A DNA stretch of 64,000 nt from Cronobacter sakazakii (GTDB lineage: Bacteria; Pseudomonadota; Gammaproteobacteria; Enterobacterales; Enterobacteriaceae), in assembly GCF_000982825.1 (NCBI RefSeq), contig NZ_CP011047.1, positions 3,100,001 through 3,164,000 on the forward strand, given 5' to 3'. This document shows, one piece after another, positions 48,956 to 58,313 of the stretch; the stretch's first letter is position 1, and the number at the start of each line of letters is the position of its first letter. The translations under genes were made by a program, and so were the position numbers. The notes under the pieces are model-generated. The model was given only the letters and a program-made list of their open reading frames with translations, was not told the DNA's origin and did no database searches.

Positions 48956-50101
48956 TCACCCTTCGTGAATATTGAGCGCCCGTCGCGTACGCCCGGAGCT
49001 GAGATAATCGGCGATATAATCCTGTGAAATCTCACCGCTGTAACGGCCGTCTTCATCCACGATCGGCATCCAGACCGTGTTGTGCTCGTAAAGACGTGAT
49101 AACACCACGCGCAGGTTATCTTCCGCTTTACCGGTCACGCGGAACGGGTGGGTGATATCGGCGCAAACGCCCGTTGCGCCGCGCGCTTCGCGACGCTTCA
49201 CAAATCCCAGCGGCTTCTCGTTCTCATCCACCACCGTCACGGAACGCATATCGTTGTCGTCCATCAGCGCGAACGCCTCTGCAAGCGGCGTCGAGCTACG
49301 CACTGTAATCGTCGGCTGTTTGTCGGTCACATCGCCCGCCTGAATCAGCAGCAGGCGTTTCAGCGTACGATCCTGGCCCACAAAAGAGCCGACAAACTCG
49401 TTGGCCGGTTTCGCGAGCAGCTCGTCGGGGCTGGCGCACTGAATGATTTTCCCCTGGCGGAACACCGCGATGCGATCGCCAAGCTTCAGCGCTTCATCGA
49501 TATCGTGGCTCACCAGCATCACCGTTTTCTTCAGCTGGCGCTGCATCTCCAGGAACTGATTCTGGATAACCTCGCGGTTAATCGGGTCGACCGCGCCGAA
49601 AGGCTCATCCATCAGCAGCACAGGCGGATCCGCCGCCAGCGCGCGAATAACGCCGATACGCTGCTGCTGACCGCCGGACATCTCTTTCGGGTAGCGGTTG
49701 AGGAAGCGTTTCGGATCCAGCGCCACCATCGCCATCAGCTCGGTTGCGCGTTCCTTGCAGCGCGCTTTATCCCAGCCCAGCATCCGCGGCACCACGGTGA
49801 TGTTCTCTTCAATCGTCATATTCGGGAACAGGCCAATCTGCTGAATGACGTAGCCGATATTGCGGCGCAGCGTGACGGTATCGAGATCGGTTGTGTCTTC
49901 GCCGTTAATAAAAATCTTGCCGCCGGAGGGCGCGATCAGCCGGTTAATCATCTTCAGCGTGGTGGTCTTGCCGCAGCCAGACGGGCCGAGCAGCACGCAC
50001 ATTTCGCCTTCCGGCACGTTCAGGTTGACGTTATCGACGGCGTTAAACGTCTGGCCGTTCTTCTGCACAAACTGTTTGGTGAGGTTTTCAAGTTTAATCA
50101 T
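48956..50101 (-). CDS. osmV: Osmoprotectant ABC transporter ATPase (OsmV-like)
   Basis: A 381-residue ATP-binding subunit of a ProV/OpuCA-type transporter. Walker A GPSGCGKTT, signature MSGGQQQRIGV, Walker B LLMDEPFGAVD; C-terminal CBS domains (residues about 250-370) that sense ionic strength in this family. Last gene of a four-gene operon resembling Salmonella osmU (osmVWXY) and E. coli yehZYXW. Confidence 0.85.
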   Translation of the reverse strand: MIKLENLTKQFVQKNGQTFNAVDNVNLNVPEGEMCVLLGPSGCGKTTTLKMINRLIAPSGGKIFINGEDTTDLDTVTLRRNIGYVIQQIGLFPNMTIEENITVVPRMLGWDKARCKERATELMAMVALDPKRFLNRYPKEMSGGQQQRIGVIRALAADPPVLLMDEPFGAVDPINREVIQNQFLEMQRQLKKTVMLVSHDIDEALKLGDRIAVFRQGKIIQCASPDELLAKPANEFVGSFVGQDRTLKRLLLIQAGDVTDKQPTITVRSSTPLAEAFALMDDNDMRSVTVVDENEKPLGFVKRREARGATGVCADITHPFRVTGKAEDNLRVVLSRLYEHNTVWMPIVDEDGRYSGEISQDYIADYLSSGRTRRALNIHEG

Positions 50102-50751
50102 TAGCGGATCCCCTTCGGCGTCAGCACAACCTGCAGGCGGTGCAGTAACCAGTCCAGAATAATGGCCAGTAAACAGATCATCAGCGCACCGGCGATAAGC
50201 ATACGAATGTCGCTCCCGCCAATGCCGTTAAGCAGCAACAACCCCAGACCGCCCGCGCCGATAACGGCGGCGATCGCCATCACGCCGATATTCATCACGA
50301 CCGCGGTACGAATGCCGCCGAAAATCACCGGCAGCGCCATGGGAATTTCCACCCAGCGCAGGCGCTGCCAGAACGTCATACCGATACCGCGACCGGCTTC
50401 GCGAAGCCCCGGCGGCAGGCTGTCGAGCGCGGTGTGCGTGTTACGCACGATCGGCAGCAGCGAGTAAAGAAACACGGCGGTAATGGCGGGCAGGGCGCCG
50501 ATGCCCTGGCCTATCAGCGAGAAGAGCGGGATCATCAGCCCGAACAGGGCGATGGACGGAATGGTCAGCACCAGCGTCGCCAGCCCCAGCACCGGTGTGG
50601 CGAGCCATTTATGGCGCACAATCAGAATGCCGAGCGGCACGCCGATAACAATCGCAAAGCCCACCGCCAGCAGCACCAGCCACAGGTGCTGGAATGTGAG
50701 GCTCGCCAGAAAACCGGCGTTATCGATCATATAGTGAATGGTATCCATCAT
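50101..50751 (-). CDS. osmW: Osmoprotectant transporter permease (OsmW-like)
   Basis: A 216-residue permease with five to six helices and a BPD-type EAA loop (LREAGRGIGMTFWQRLRWVE). It overlaps the ATPase gene by one base. Paralogous to the other permease at 51680; the two probably form the membrane channel as a heterodimer. Confidence 0.82.
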   Translation of the reverse strand: MMDTIHYMIDNAGFLASLTFQHLWLVLLAVGFAIVIGVPLGILIVRHKWLATPVLGLATLVLTIPSIALFGLMIPLFSLIGQGIGALPAITAVFLYSLLPIVRNTHTALDSLPPGLREAGRGIGMTFWQRLRWVEIPMALPVIFGGIRTAVVMNIGVMAIAAVIGAGGLGLLLLNGIGGSDIRMLIAGALMICLLAIILDWLLHRLQVVLTPKGIR

Positions 50752-50757
50752 CCCTCC

Positions 50758-51663
50758 TTAAAGCAGACCTTTGTCGCGCAGGAAGTCGCGGGCGACCTGC
50801 TGCGGCGTCTGGTGAGCGATATCCACCTTCGCGTTCAGCGTGGTGATGGTCTCGTTATCCATCAGGCCGGAGATCGTATTCAGCGCCTCCTCAAGCCCCG
50901 GATTCGCCGCCAGCGTATCCTTACGCACGACAGGCGTAACGGCGTAGCTTGGGAAAAAGCCCTTATCATCTTCCAGCACTTTTAAATCGAAGCCTTTCAC
51001 GCGCCCGTCGGTGGCGTAGACCAGGCCTGCATCCACAAAGCCGTCGCGAATGGCGTTATAGACCAGCCCCGGGTCCATCTGGCGGATCTGCGGGCGGTCG
51101 AGCGGCATGTTGTACGCCTGTTGCAGCGGTTTCATGCCGTCACTGCGCCCGTAAAACTCCAGGTCGAGCGCCAGCATCCAGTTGTTATCCGGGTCGGTTT
51201 TGCGCACCTGTTCGACTTTCTGCGCCAGCTGCGAAATCGTCGAAATATGCTCCTCTTCGGCGCGCTTGCGCTGCATCGCGAATGCGTAGGTATTGTTCAT
51301 GCTGGCGGGTTTCAGCCACACCAGCCCGAGCTTCGCGTCGAGCTTTTTCACCGTGTTATAGGTTTCCTCGGGCGTCATTCGCTTGTTGATATGGTTGAAG
51401 ATAATCAGCGACGTGCCGGTGTACTCCCAGGTCATGTCCACCTGTTTGTTGATCATGGCGTTGCGCGAAATTACCGTCGCGATATTGGTGCGCGGCTCCA
51501 CCTGAAAACCTTTCTTTTGCAGGTAAAGCACGGTCATGGCGGAGAGAATATGTTGCTCGGTAAAGCTCTTGGTGGTCAGCACCAGCGGCGCGGCGCGGGC
51601 GGCGGTCGTGGCCAGCAAGAGGCCCGCGGCGGCGAAAGCCAGCCAGCGATTCAGCAGGGTCAT
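50758..51663 (-). CDS. osmX: Osmoprotectant-binding protein (OsmX-like)
   Basis: A 301-residue periplasmic binding protein of the OpuAC/YehZ type. Signal peptide (WLAFAAAGLLLATTAARAAP). Mature start LVLTTKSFTEQHILSAM, then VDMTWEYTGTSLI and GLVYATDGRVKGF, all typical of compatible-solute binding proteins. Start chosen at ATG 51663, since the longer frame hides the signal peptide. Confidence 0.85.
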   Translation of the reverse strand: MTLLNRWLAFAAAGLLLATTAARAAPLVLTTKSFTEQHILSAMTVLYLQKKGFQVEPRTNIATVISRNAMINKQVDMTWEYTGTSLIIFNHINKRMTPEETYNTVKKLDAKLGLVWLKPASMNNTYAFAMQRKRAEEEHISTISQLAQKVEQVRKTDPDNNWMLALDLEFYGRSDGMKPLQQAYNMPLDRPQIRQMDPGLVYNAIRDGFVDAGLVYATDGRVKGFDLKVLEDDKGFFPSYAVTPVVRKDTLAANPGLEEALNTISGLMDNETITTLNAKVDIAHQTPQQVARDFLRDKGLL

Positions 51664-51679
51664 CGGAAGCTCCTTATCA

Positions 51680-52393
51680 TCAGGCGGTATGCGGGCTGAG
51701 CACGCGGCCAAGTGCTGCGAGCGCCATATCCAGAATCAGCGCGAACAAGGCCGTGGCGGCGGCGCCAAGAATGAGCGTCGGAAAATCGTTCAGATAGATG
51801 CCAGGGAAAATCAGCTCGCCGAAGCTGCTCGCGCCGATAAGAAAGGCCAGCGGCGCGGTGCCGACGTTAATGGCGGTGGCGATGCGAATGCCGGAGAGCA
51901 TCACCGGCCAGGCATTCGGCAGCTCCACCTGCCACAGCCGCTGGCCTTTGGTCATTCCAATGCCGTTGGCGGCTTCAATCAGCGAGCCCGGCACCGAGCA
52001 GAGCCCGGCGTAGGTGTTACGCACAATTGGCAGCAGAGAAGCCAGAAACAGCGCCACGATAGCGGGTTTATCGCCAATGCCGACCACCACCATCGCCAGT
52101 GCCAGCACCGCCAGCGGTGGCAGGGTATTGCCGACGTTAAAAATCTGCATCGCGTATTCCGCAAAGCGGCGCGCGGCCGGACGGCTTAACAGAATGCCGC
52201 TCGGGATACCGACGGCGAGCGCCAGCGCCATGGAGCTGAACACCAGAATCAGGTGCTGTTTACCCAGATAAAGCAGATCTTCGCGGCGGGCGGCGAGGGT
52301 CTCGGGGCCGATGCCCCAGACCAGTAAGGCAATAACGGCCGCGAGCCCGGCGAGCGCCCCGATGGCGCGTAAAGTCAGTGAGGCTTTCTGCAT
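51680..52393 (-). CDS. Osmoprotectant transporter permease (OsmY/YehW-like)
   Basis: A 237-residue permease, first gene of the operon, with about six helices and an EAA loop (LIEAANGIGMTKGQRLWQVE). In Salmonella the matching gene is called osmY, a name that belongs to a different gene in E. coli, so no symbol is given. The operon is absent at this place in E. coli. Confidence 0.82.
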   Translation of the reverse strand: MQKASLTLRAIGALAGLAAVIALLVWGIGPETLAARREDLLYLGKQHLILVFSSMALALAVGIPSGILLSRPAARRFAEYAMQIFNVGNTLPPLAVLALAMVVVGIGDKPAIVALFLASLLPIVRNTYAGLCSVPGSLIEAANGIGMTKGQRLWQVELPNAWPVMLSGIRIATAINVGTAPLAFLIGASSFGELIFPGIYLNDFPTLILGAAATALFALILDMALAALGRVLSPHTA

Positions 52394-52721
52394 GAGGCGT
52401 TGTCTCCCTGGTGCACGTTTTATGGCGATGAGGCTCGCCTGTTGTTATGCCGTGTGTCGGCAGGGTGTATTGAGCTATAGCAACCGGGCGGGAAGGATTC
52501 CACATTACGTGACATTTATCTGGCGAATGATTTACCCGGGCAATTAACGATTTTCCCTTATCCCGCCTCGCTTCGCGGGCGCGACAGAGAATTATCTTAA
52601 AAGGCAGGCGGGGGAAGTGACGCCGTAACAAAACGGGCATCTATAGCGAAAAAATCCCGGCAAGACGCGCAGTTATGATAGCGTCAGAAAAAACTGAAAC
52701 CAGAAAGTGGAACGTAAAACG

Positions 52722-53057
52722 ATGGGGCTGTTGATTAAAGCGCTGCTCGGCGCGGCGGTAGTGGTGCTAATAGGCATGCTGTCGAAAACCAAAAATTACT
52801 ATATCGCAGGGCTTATCCCGCTTTTTCCGACGTTTGCGCTGATTGCCCACTATATAGTCGTCACCGGGCGCGGCGTGGAGGCGCTGCGCACCACGGTGAT
52901 TTTCGGTATGTGGGCCATCATTCCTTATTTTGTCTATCTGGCCTCGTTGTGGGTGCTAAGCGGCATGGTTAAAGTGCCGCTGGCGCTCGGCGGCGCGGTC
53001 GCCTGCTGGTGCCTGAGCGCCTGGCTGCTGATTGCGCTCTGGAGCCGCTTTCACTAA
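52722..53057 (+). CDS. ydgC: GlpM-family membrane protein YdgC
   Basis: A 111-residue protein with four membrane segments that closely matches YdgC of E. coli (KTKNYYIAGLIPLFPTFALI is shared). Start at ATG 52722. GlpM-type proteins are linked to alginate or glycerol metabolism in Pseudomonas; the enteric role is unclear. In E. coli it lies near folM and rstA, so it has moved here. Confidence 0.88.
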   Translation: MGLLIKALLGAAVVVLIGMLSKTKNYYIAGLIPLFPTFALIAHYIVVTGRGVEALRTTVIFGMWAIIPYFVYLASLWVLSGMVKVPLALGGAVACWCLSAWLLIALWSRFH

Positions 53058-53662
53058 CGGTAAAGCGTTTTTTGTGAAACCGGCATCAGCAGCCCGCTGC
53101 GCCAGTGGGTAAGCGTCGCACGAGTCAGCTCGCCCAGCGCCTCGTAAAACGGATGTTGCGCCTGCGCGCAGAACACCTCCAGAAAGCGCGGCGCGAAGGG
53201 CAGCAGATGCCAGGCCAGCAACTCATCGAGCTCGCGGGTTTTTCCCTGTTCCGCAAGCCAGGCCGCCAGCAGCAACAGCAGACCGATATAATCCGCGGGT
53301 TCATTTAGCGGCGTTTCAAAGGCGATGGCGTTGTCACGCAGCCACCCCTGCAGCGCAAGCGTGGAGTCGCCAAACAGCACCGACTCGCGATCGAGCCAGA
53401 CCGATCCCCACGGCGGCGCGGGCAGCGCGTGCGGGCCGATAAAGAGCCGCTGCCACGCCTGCGCCAGCGTTTCGTTCCCGCTGTTCAGCGTGTAAAACCC
53501 GGCCACGCGCGCGCTATCAAACCCGCAGGGCCATTCGCGTTCCCAGCCCGGCACACGCAGCGCGTCCACAATGGCGCGCGCTTCGGGCGCCTCGGGCGAG
53601 TAATAAAAGAGCGCGCCCAGAATGCGGGCGCAACAGGCGATATCCGTTAATTTTTCTTTCAC
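53054..53662 (-). CDS. dmsD: Tat proofreading chaperone DmsD
   Basis: A 202-residue TorD/DmsD-family chaperone, all helical, that binds the twin-arginine leader of DmsA-type enzymes and delays export until the cofactor is in place. Family segments GFYTLNSGNETLAQAWQRL-like and LPAPPWGSVWLDRESVLFG are present. Last gene of the dms-type operon, as in E. coli ynfEFGH-dmsD. Confidence 0.9.
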   Translation of the reverse strand: MKEKLTDIACCARILGALFYYSPEAPEARAIVDALRVPGWEREWPCGFDSARVAGFYTLNSGNETLAQAWQRLFIGPHALPAPPWGSVWLDRESVLFGDSTLALQGWLRDNAIAFETPLNEPADYIGLLLLLAAWLAEQGKTRELDELLAWHLLPFAPRFLEVFCAQAQHPFYEALGELTRATLTHWRSGLLMPVSQKTLYR

Positions 53663-53707
53663 TGCGTCACTGTCCTGAAAAAGCCGGGCGGCGTCGCCGC
53701 CCGGAGA

Positions 53708-54556
53708 TTACCCCGCAACGGCCATACCGACCGTCATGTGCAGCCCATAAAAGAGGCCGCGACCGATAAGTTCGCCTGCCAGTACCAGCGCAAACCCTGC
53801 CGCCAGCCCCCACGGGCGCGGCGGAACGCGGCGCACCAGCGGGCAGAGCCAACAGCCGATGCCGAGCGCCAGCAATACCATGCGCCACGCCTGCCAGAAG
53901 CCGTAATCCGGCAGCAGGGCGCTCGCCTGTTGTACGGAGCTGTGAATGCCCGCAAGGCCCGCGCTCTGCATCAGCGCCGCCGCGACGCTTATCACCAGTG
54001 CGAATACGCTTACCATCGCGAACTCCCGCGGGCCCGCGACGCCCGCGACGGCGAGCAGAAGCGCGCCGAGCAGCGGCCCGCCGAGAAACGCCGTCAGGAA
54101 AAAGCCGAGCGTGGTATAGCCGTTATGCCAGGTCGGCACGGTGTTTATCTGATAAACGCGGGTCATCGCGAAGATAAACAGCACGCCGAGCGCCATCGCC
54201 ACGATAAGCCAGATTTTCCCGAGCGCGTCGGGCATTTTCCCGAGCACCGCCACCAGCCACCACAGCCCACCGACCGCGAAAAAGAGCGATCCGCTGGCGA
54301 TTTCATTACTGAGCGGTGAGTGCCCGAGGCGGTTCAGTGAATTAAACGCGCGCAGCGGCGAGCCGAGATGCATCACCGAGGCGAGAAAGGCGATGCCCAT
54401 CAGCACCCAGAGTAAAAACATGGCGCGCACCATGCGCGGGCGTTCATCCTTAAGGCCTGTAAACCACGCCAGCCCGGTGACGATAAGCCCGCCCACCACG
54501 CACTGGCCGAGCACGGTGAATAGCACCAGCGGCCATTCATGCCATCCGCTTCCCAT
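53708..54556 (-). CDS. ynfH: DMSO reductase-type membrane anchor (YnfH/DmsC)
   Basis: A 282-residue protein with about eight membrane segments, the quinol-oxidising anchor of the complex. Begins MGSGWHEWPLVLFTVLGQC; RAFNSLNRLGHSPLSNEI is a DmsC-family segment. Start chosen at ATG 54556, one base after the ynfG stop. Confidence 0.88.
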   Translation of the reverse strand: MGSGWHEWPLVLFTVLGQCVVGGLIVTGLAWFTGLKDERPRMVRAMFLLWVLMGIAFLASVMHLGSPLRAFNSLNRLGHSPLSNEIASGSLFFAVGGLWWLVAVLGKMPDALGKIWLIVAMALGVLFIFAMTRVYQINTVPTWHNGYTTLGFFLTAFLGGPLLGALLLAVAGVAGPREFAMVSVFALVISVAAALMQSAGLAGIHSSVQQASALLPDYGFWQAWRMVLLALGIGCWLCPLVRRVPPRPWGLAAGFALVLAGELIGRGLFYGLHMTVGMAVAG

Positions 54557-54557
54557 T

Positions 54558-55175
54558 TCAGACCTCCTTCGGATTCGCCAGTTTGCCGGTGGTGTCACCG
54601 GTCGGGCGGCTGTTTGCATTGGGTTTAATCACAATATTCGGGCGGGTAAAATGCGCGGCGGGCAGCGGCGCGACCTGCGCCAGCGAACCGTACTTTTTAC
54701 GCAGTTCGTCAATCGGCGCCATATCCAGCGCGCGCAGCGGGCAGGATTCGACGCAAATCGGTTTTTTGCCCTCAGCGATGCGTTCATAGCAGCCGTCGCA
54801 TTTAGTCATATGCCCTTTGGCGGCGTTGTACTGCGGCGCGCCGTACGGACAAGCCATATGGCAGTAGCGACAACCAATGCAGACCTCTTCATTCACCACC
54901 ACAAAGCCGTCCTCGCGCTTGTGCATCGCACCGCTGGGGCACACTTTGGTGCAGGCCGGATCTTCACAGTGGTTACAGGCTATTGAGAGGTAATAAGCGA
55001 AGACGTTCTGATGCCAGACGCCGTTATCCTCCTGCCAGTCGCCGCCCGCGTATTCATAGATGCGGCGAAAGCTGACGTCAGGGGTGAGATCTTTGTAATC
55101 CTTGCACGCCAGCTCGCAGGTTTTACACCCGGTGCAGCGGCTGGAATCGATATAAAAGCCGTATTGTGTGGTCAT
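54558..55175 (-). CDS. ynfG: DMSO reductase-type iron-sulfur subunit (YnfG/DmsB)
   Basis: 205 residues, the electron-transfer subunit with four [4Fe-4S] clusters. Cys motifs are visible: CTGCKTCELACKD, CNHCEDPACTKVCP, CIGCRYCHMACPYG and CDGCYERIAEG with later Cys. It carries electrons from the membrane anchor to the catalytic subunit. Confidence 0.93.
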   Translation of the reverse strand: MTTQYGFYIDSSRCTGCKTCELACKDYKDLTPDVSFRRIYEYAGGDWQEDNGVWHQNVFAYYLSIACNHCEDPACTKVCPSGAMHKREDGFVVVNEEVCIGCRYCHMACPYGAPQYNAAKGHMTKCDGCYERIAEGKKPICVESCPLRALDMAPIDELRKKYGSLAQVAPLPAAHFTRPNIVIKPNANSRPTGDTTGKLANPKEV

Positions 55176-55184
55176 CGGAACTCC

Positions 55185-57620
55185 TTACACCCTGGCAAGC
55201 TGAACGAGATTGCTGTGCGACGGATTGCCTTTCGCCAGCGGCGAGGGCCGTTGCGTGGTCAGCACATTGATAGAGCCGGCGTGATCGACGCCTTCGGCAT
55301 CAGGCTGGTACCACGCGCCTCCGCCCAGCGCCACGACGCCCGGCATAATACGCGGCGTCACTTTCGCCTCGATGCGCGCTTCACCCCGCGCGTTCCAGAC
55401 CCGCACCAGGTCGCCGTCGTTAATGCCGCGCGCCTGCGCATCCTGCGGGTTTATCCAGACTTGCTGGCGACACGCGGCCTGTAACACGTCCACGTTGCCG
55501 TAAGTCGAGTGGGTGCGGGATTTGTAGTGAAAACCGGTGAGCTGGAGCGGGTACTGCGCGCGCAGCGGGTCGCTTACTTGTTCAAAACCGGGGCTGTAGA
55601 CCGGCAGCGGATGAATGACATCGCCTTCCGGCAGCTGCCAGTGCGTGGCGATGTCGGCAAGCGCCGACGAGTAGATCTCGATTTTACCGGAGGGCGTGTC
55701 GAGCGGGTTGGCAGCCGGGTTTTCCCGGAAAGCCTGATAGGCGACGTGATGGCCCTGCGGATCACGAAGCTTAAAGATCCCCTGTTGGCGGAACGTGTCG
55801 AAATCCGGCAGTTCCGGGATCGCGCGCCGCGACTGCGCGTAAAGGTGACGCAGCCAGCCTTCCTGAGTACGGCCTTCGGTGAAGGTGTCGCCAACACCCA
55901 TGCGCACGGCGAGCGCGCTGGTAATGTCATAGATAGTGCGGCACTCAAAGCGCGGCGCAATCGCCTGATCGGCGAAAATTACGTAGGCCATATTGCCGCA
56001 GGAGGCGTCGAGCGCGAAATCCATCTGCTCCGACGCGGTGCAGTCCGGCAGCAGGATATCGGCATAGCGCGCCGAGGCGGTCATATGGCAGTCGATCACC
56101 ACAATCAGCTCGCACTTTTTGTCATCCTGCAAAATTTCATGGGTGCGGTTGATCTGCGAGTGCTGGTTGATAAGACAGTTACCGGCGTAGTTCCAGATCA
56201 TCTTAATCGGCACGTCGAGCTTCTCTTTGCCGCGCACGCCGTCGGCGGTGGCGATCATCGACGGGCCGCGCTCGATGGCGTCGGTCCAGGTGAACATCGA
56301 GATGCTGGTCTCAACCGGGTTTTGAAGCGTCGGCATCCGTTCGAAAGGGAGTGAAAACGAGCCTTCGCGCGCGCCACTGTTGCCGCCGTGAATGCCGACG
56401 TTCCCCGTAAGGATGGGGAGCATCGCTATCGCGCGGCAGGCCAGCTCGCCATTGGAATGGCGTTGCGGCCCCCAGCCCTGCGCGATAAACGCTGGTTTCG
56501 CCTCGCCGATTTCACGGGCGAGTTTGATAATGCGTGCTTCGGGAATGCCGGTGATGGGGGCGGCCCAGGCGGGCGTTTTGGCGGTGCCATCCGGCCCGTC
56601 GCCGAGAATATACGCCTTATAGTGGCCGTTCGCTGGCGCGCCGGGCGGCAGCGTTTTCTCGTCATAGCCAACGCAGTAATTATCCAGGAAAGGCTGATCG
56701 ACATAGTTTTCAGTGATCAACACCCAGGCGATCGCGGACGCCAGCGCGGCGTCGGTGCCGGGGCGGATCGGGATCCACTCATCCTCGCGTCCGGCGGTCG
56801 TGTCGGTATAGCGCGGATCGATGACTATCATTCGCGCCTGCGATTTCACGCGCGCCTGCTCAAGGTAATACGTCACGCCGCCGCCGCTCATGCGGGTTTC
56901 GCCGGGGTTATTGCCAAACAGCACCACCAGCTTGCTGTTTTCAATATCAGACGGGCTGTTGCCGTCGGCCCAGCCGCCATAGGTGTAACTAAGGCCGGCT
57001 GCGATCTGCGCGCTGGAGTAGTCGCCGTAATGGTTAAGATAGCCGCCGCAGCAGTTCATCAGCCGGGCAAGCAGCGTTTTCCCCGGCGGCCAGGAGCGGG
57101 TCATGGTGCCGCCGAGCGTGCCGGTGCCGTAGTTAAGGTAAATCGCCTCGTTACCGTAGTCGCTGATGATGCGCTTCATGCCCTGGGCGATGGTGTCCAG
57201 CGCCTCATCCCAACTGATGCGCACAAATTTGCCTTCGCCGCGTTTGCCGACGCGCTTCATCGGGTATTTCAGGCGGTCCGGGTTGTAGACGCGTCGTCGC
57301 ATGGAGCGGCCACGCAGGCAGGCGCGCACCTGGTGCAGCCCGTCGTAGTCATCGCCGCCCGTGTTATCGGTTTCGACATAGCGGATTTCGCCATTCACCA
57401 CATGCATACGCAATGGGCAGCGGCTGCCGCAGTTGACGGTACAGGCGCTCCAGACGACGCGCTCGTCCGGCGCGCTGATGGCCTGCCCGACGGCGGCGGC
57501 CACCTGTCTGACCCCGAAGGGCAGGGAGATGCCGCCTGCCGCGAGCGCCAGACCGCCAAGCGCGGTGGATTTCACCAGCGTGCGGCGGCTGATCCCGACC
57601 GGATTATCGGTATTTGACAT
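55185..57620 (-). CDS. ynfF: DMSO reductase-type molybdoenzyme catalytic subunit
   Basis: An 811-residue molybdopterin oxidoreductase exported by Tat: the N-terminus carries SRRTLVK (residues 11-17) and a hydrophobic run. An iron-sulfur motif (CTVNCGSRCPLRMHV, then ACLRGRSMR) and MoCo-binding segments (NYGTGTLGGTMTRSW) follow. E. coli has two paralogs here, ynfE and ynfF; only one is present. Substrate could be DMSO, selenate or another S/N-oxide. Confidence 0.88.
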   Translation of the reverse strand: MSNTDNPVGISRRTLVKSTALGGLALAAGGISLPFGVRQVAAAVGQAISAPDERVVWSACTVNCGSRCPLRMHVVNGEIRYVETDNTGGDDYDGLHQVRACLRGRSMRRRVYNPDRLKYPMKRVGKRGEGKFVRISWDEALDTIAQGMKRIISDYGNEAIYLNYGTGTLGGTMTRSWPPGKTLLARLMNCCGGYLNHYGDYSSAQIAAGLSYTYGGWADGNSPSDIENSKLVVLFGNNPGETRMSGGGVTYYLEQARVKSQARMIVIDPRYTDTTAGREDEWIPIRPGTDAALASAIAWVLITENYVDQPFLDNYCVGYDEKTLPPGAPANGHYKAYILGDGPDGTAKTPAWAAPITGIPEARIIKLAREIGEAKPAFIAQGWGPQRHSNGELACRAIAMLPILTGNVGIHGGNSGAREGSFSLPFERMPTLQNPVETSISMFTWTDAIERGPSMIATADGVRGKEKLDVPIKMIWNYAGNCLINQHSQINRTHEILQDDKKCELIVVIDCHMTASARYADILLPDCTASEQMDFALDASCGNMAYVIFADQAIAPRFECRTIYDITSALAVRMGVGDTFTEGRTQEGWLRHLYAQSRRAIPELPDFDTFRQQGIFKLRDPQGHHVAYQAFRENPAANPLDTPSGKIEIYSSALADIATHWQLPEGDVIHPLPVYSPGFEQVSDPLRAQYPLQLTGFHYKSRTHSTYGNVDVLQAACRQQVWINPQDAQARGINDGDLVRVWNARGEARIEAKVTPRIMPGVVALGGGAWYQPDAEGVDHAGSINVLTTQRPSPLAKGNPSHSNLVQLARV

Positions 57621-57872
57621 TACTCACTCCTTGTCTCCGCAAAAGAGACGCAATGTGTTTTCTGATTGTGGTTTTGTTTTTATGGTCGGCCTGCTTGCCC
57701 GCGTTTCAGGCGACGCCAGAAAGGCAAGAGACAGGTGGCGACAGGTGCGACGATGAAACCGGATTGCAGAAAAGTAGATGGCTAACGATTAGCGCAGGGA
57801 AGAGTTTTACTCATAACGGAGTAGAAAACGTTAACGAGGGTCAATAGATGTGGCGTATGGAAGGCGGGAAAT

Positions 57873-57892
57873 AAAAAAGGGGCCGAAGCCCC
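57873..57892 (-). terminator. Terminator of ynfD
   Basis: On the minus strand GGGGC-TTCG-GCCCC is followed by six T residues, eight bases after the ynfD stop. The remaining 57621-57872 is the ynfF promoter region; I see no gene or clear FNR site in it. Confidence 0.85.
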
Positions 57893-57900
57893 GTGTGCGG

Positions 57901-58197
57901 TTATTGCGGTTCGCTGGCCGCGCCCTGCGACGTTCCGCCGCCGCTGGCGTTGCCGCTTTGAGTACGGGTGTAGAGAATTTTCTGCGTATCGTTCGCGCAA
58001 TGTCCGACCACCTGCGCATCCGGCTGGTCAGCCTGGTCATTAGGAACGATAGTTAACGTAAATCCGGTTTCCGGTACGCCATTATTAATGATGCGCTGTT
58101 CAATATCGGCTTTAACCCGTTCACAGGAGTTTTGCGCGGCGCTGACCGGTAATGTCGCAGCCAGCAGGAGGGCGCCTGCCCAGTAACGTTTTTTCAT
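57901..58197 (-). CDS. ynfD: Periplasmic DUF1161 protein YnfD
   Basis: A 98-residue exported protein: signal peptide (WAGALLLAATLPVSAAQ), then CERVKADIEQRIINNG and VVGHCANDTQKILYTR, the DUF1161 core with two Cys probably forming a disulfide. Function unknown. A Gly/Ser/Gln-rich tail follows. Confidence 0.88.
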   Translation of the reverse strand: MKKRYWAGALLLAATLPVSAAQNSCERVKADIEQRIINNGVPETGFTLTIVPNDQADQPDAQVVGHCANDTQKILYTRTQSGNASGGGTSQGAASEPQ

Positions 58198-58313
58198 TAA
58201 CGGCTCCTTATTGACGTAAAACAGATGTAGTAAGCATAGCAGTTGTTATATATATCACTGACTTTTCAGATATCATGCCGCTTTTGGCGAGGCCGCAGAA
58301 GGATAATAAAGAC

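Noticed and set aside
56388..57617. 409-codon plus-strand frame opposite the molybdoenzyme gene
   Set aside because: Shadow of ynfF, which carries all expected cofactor motifs.
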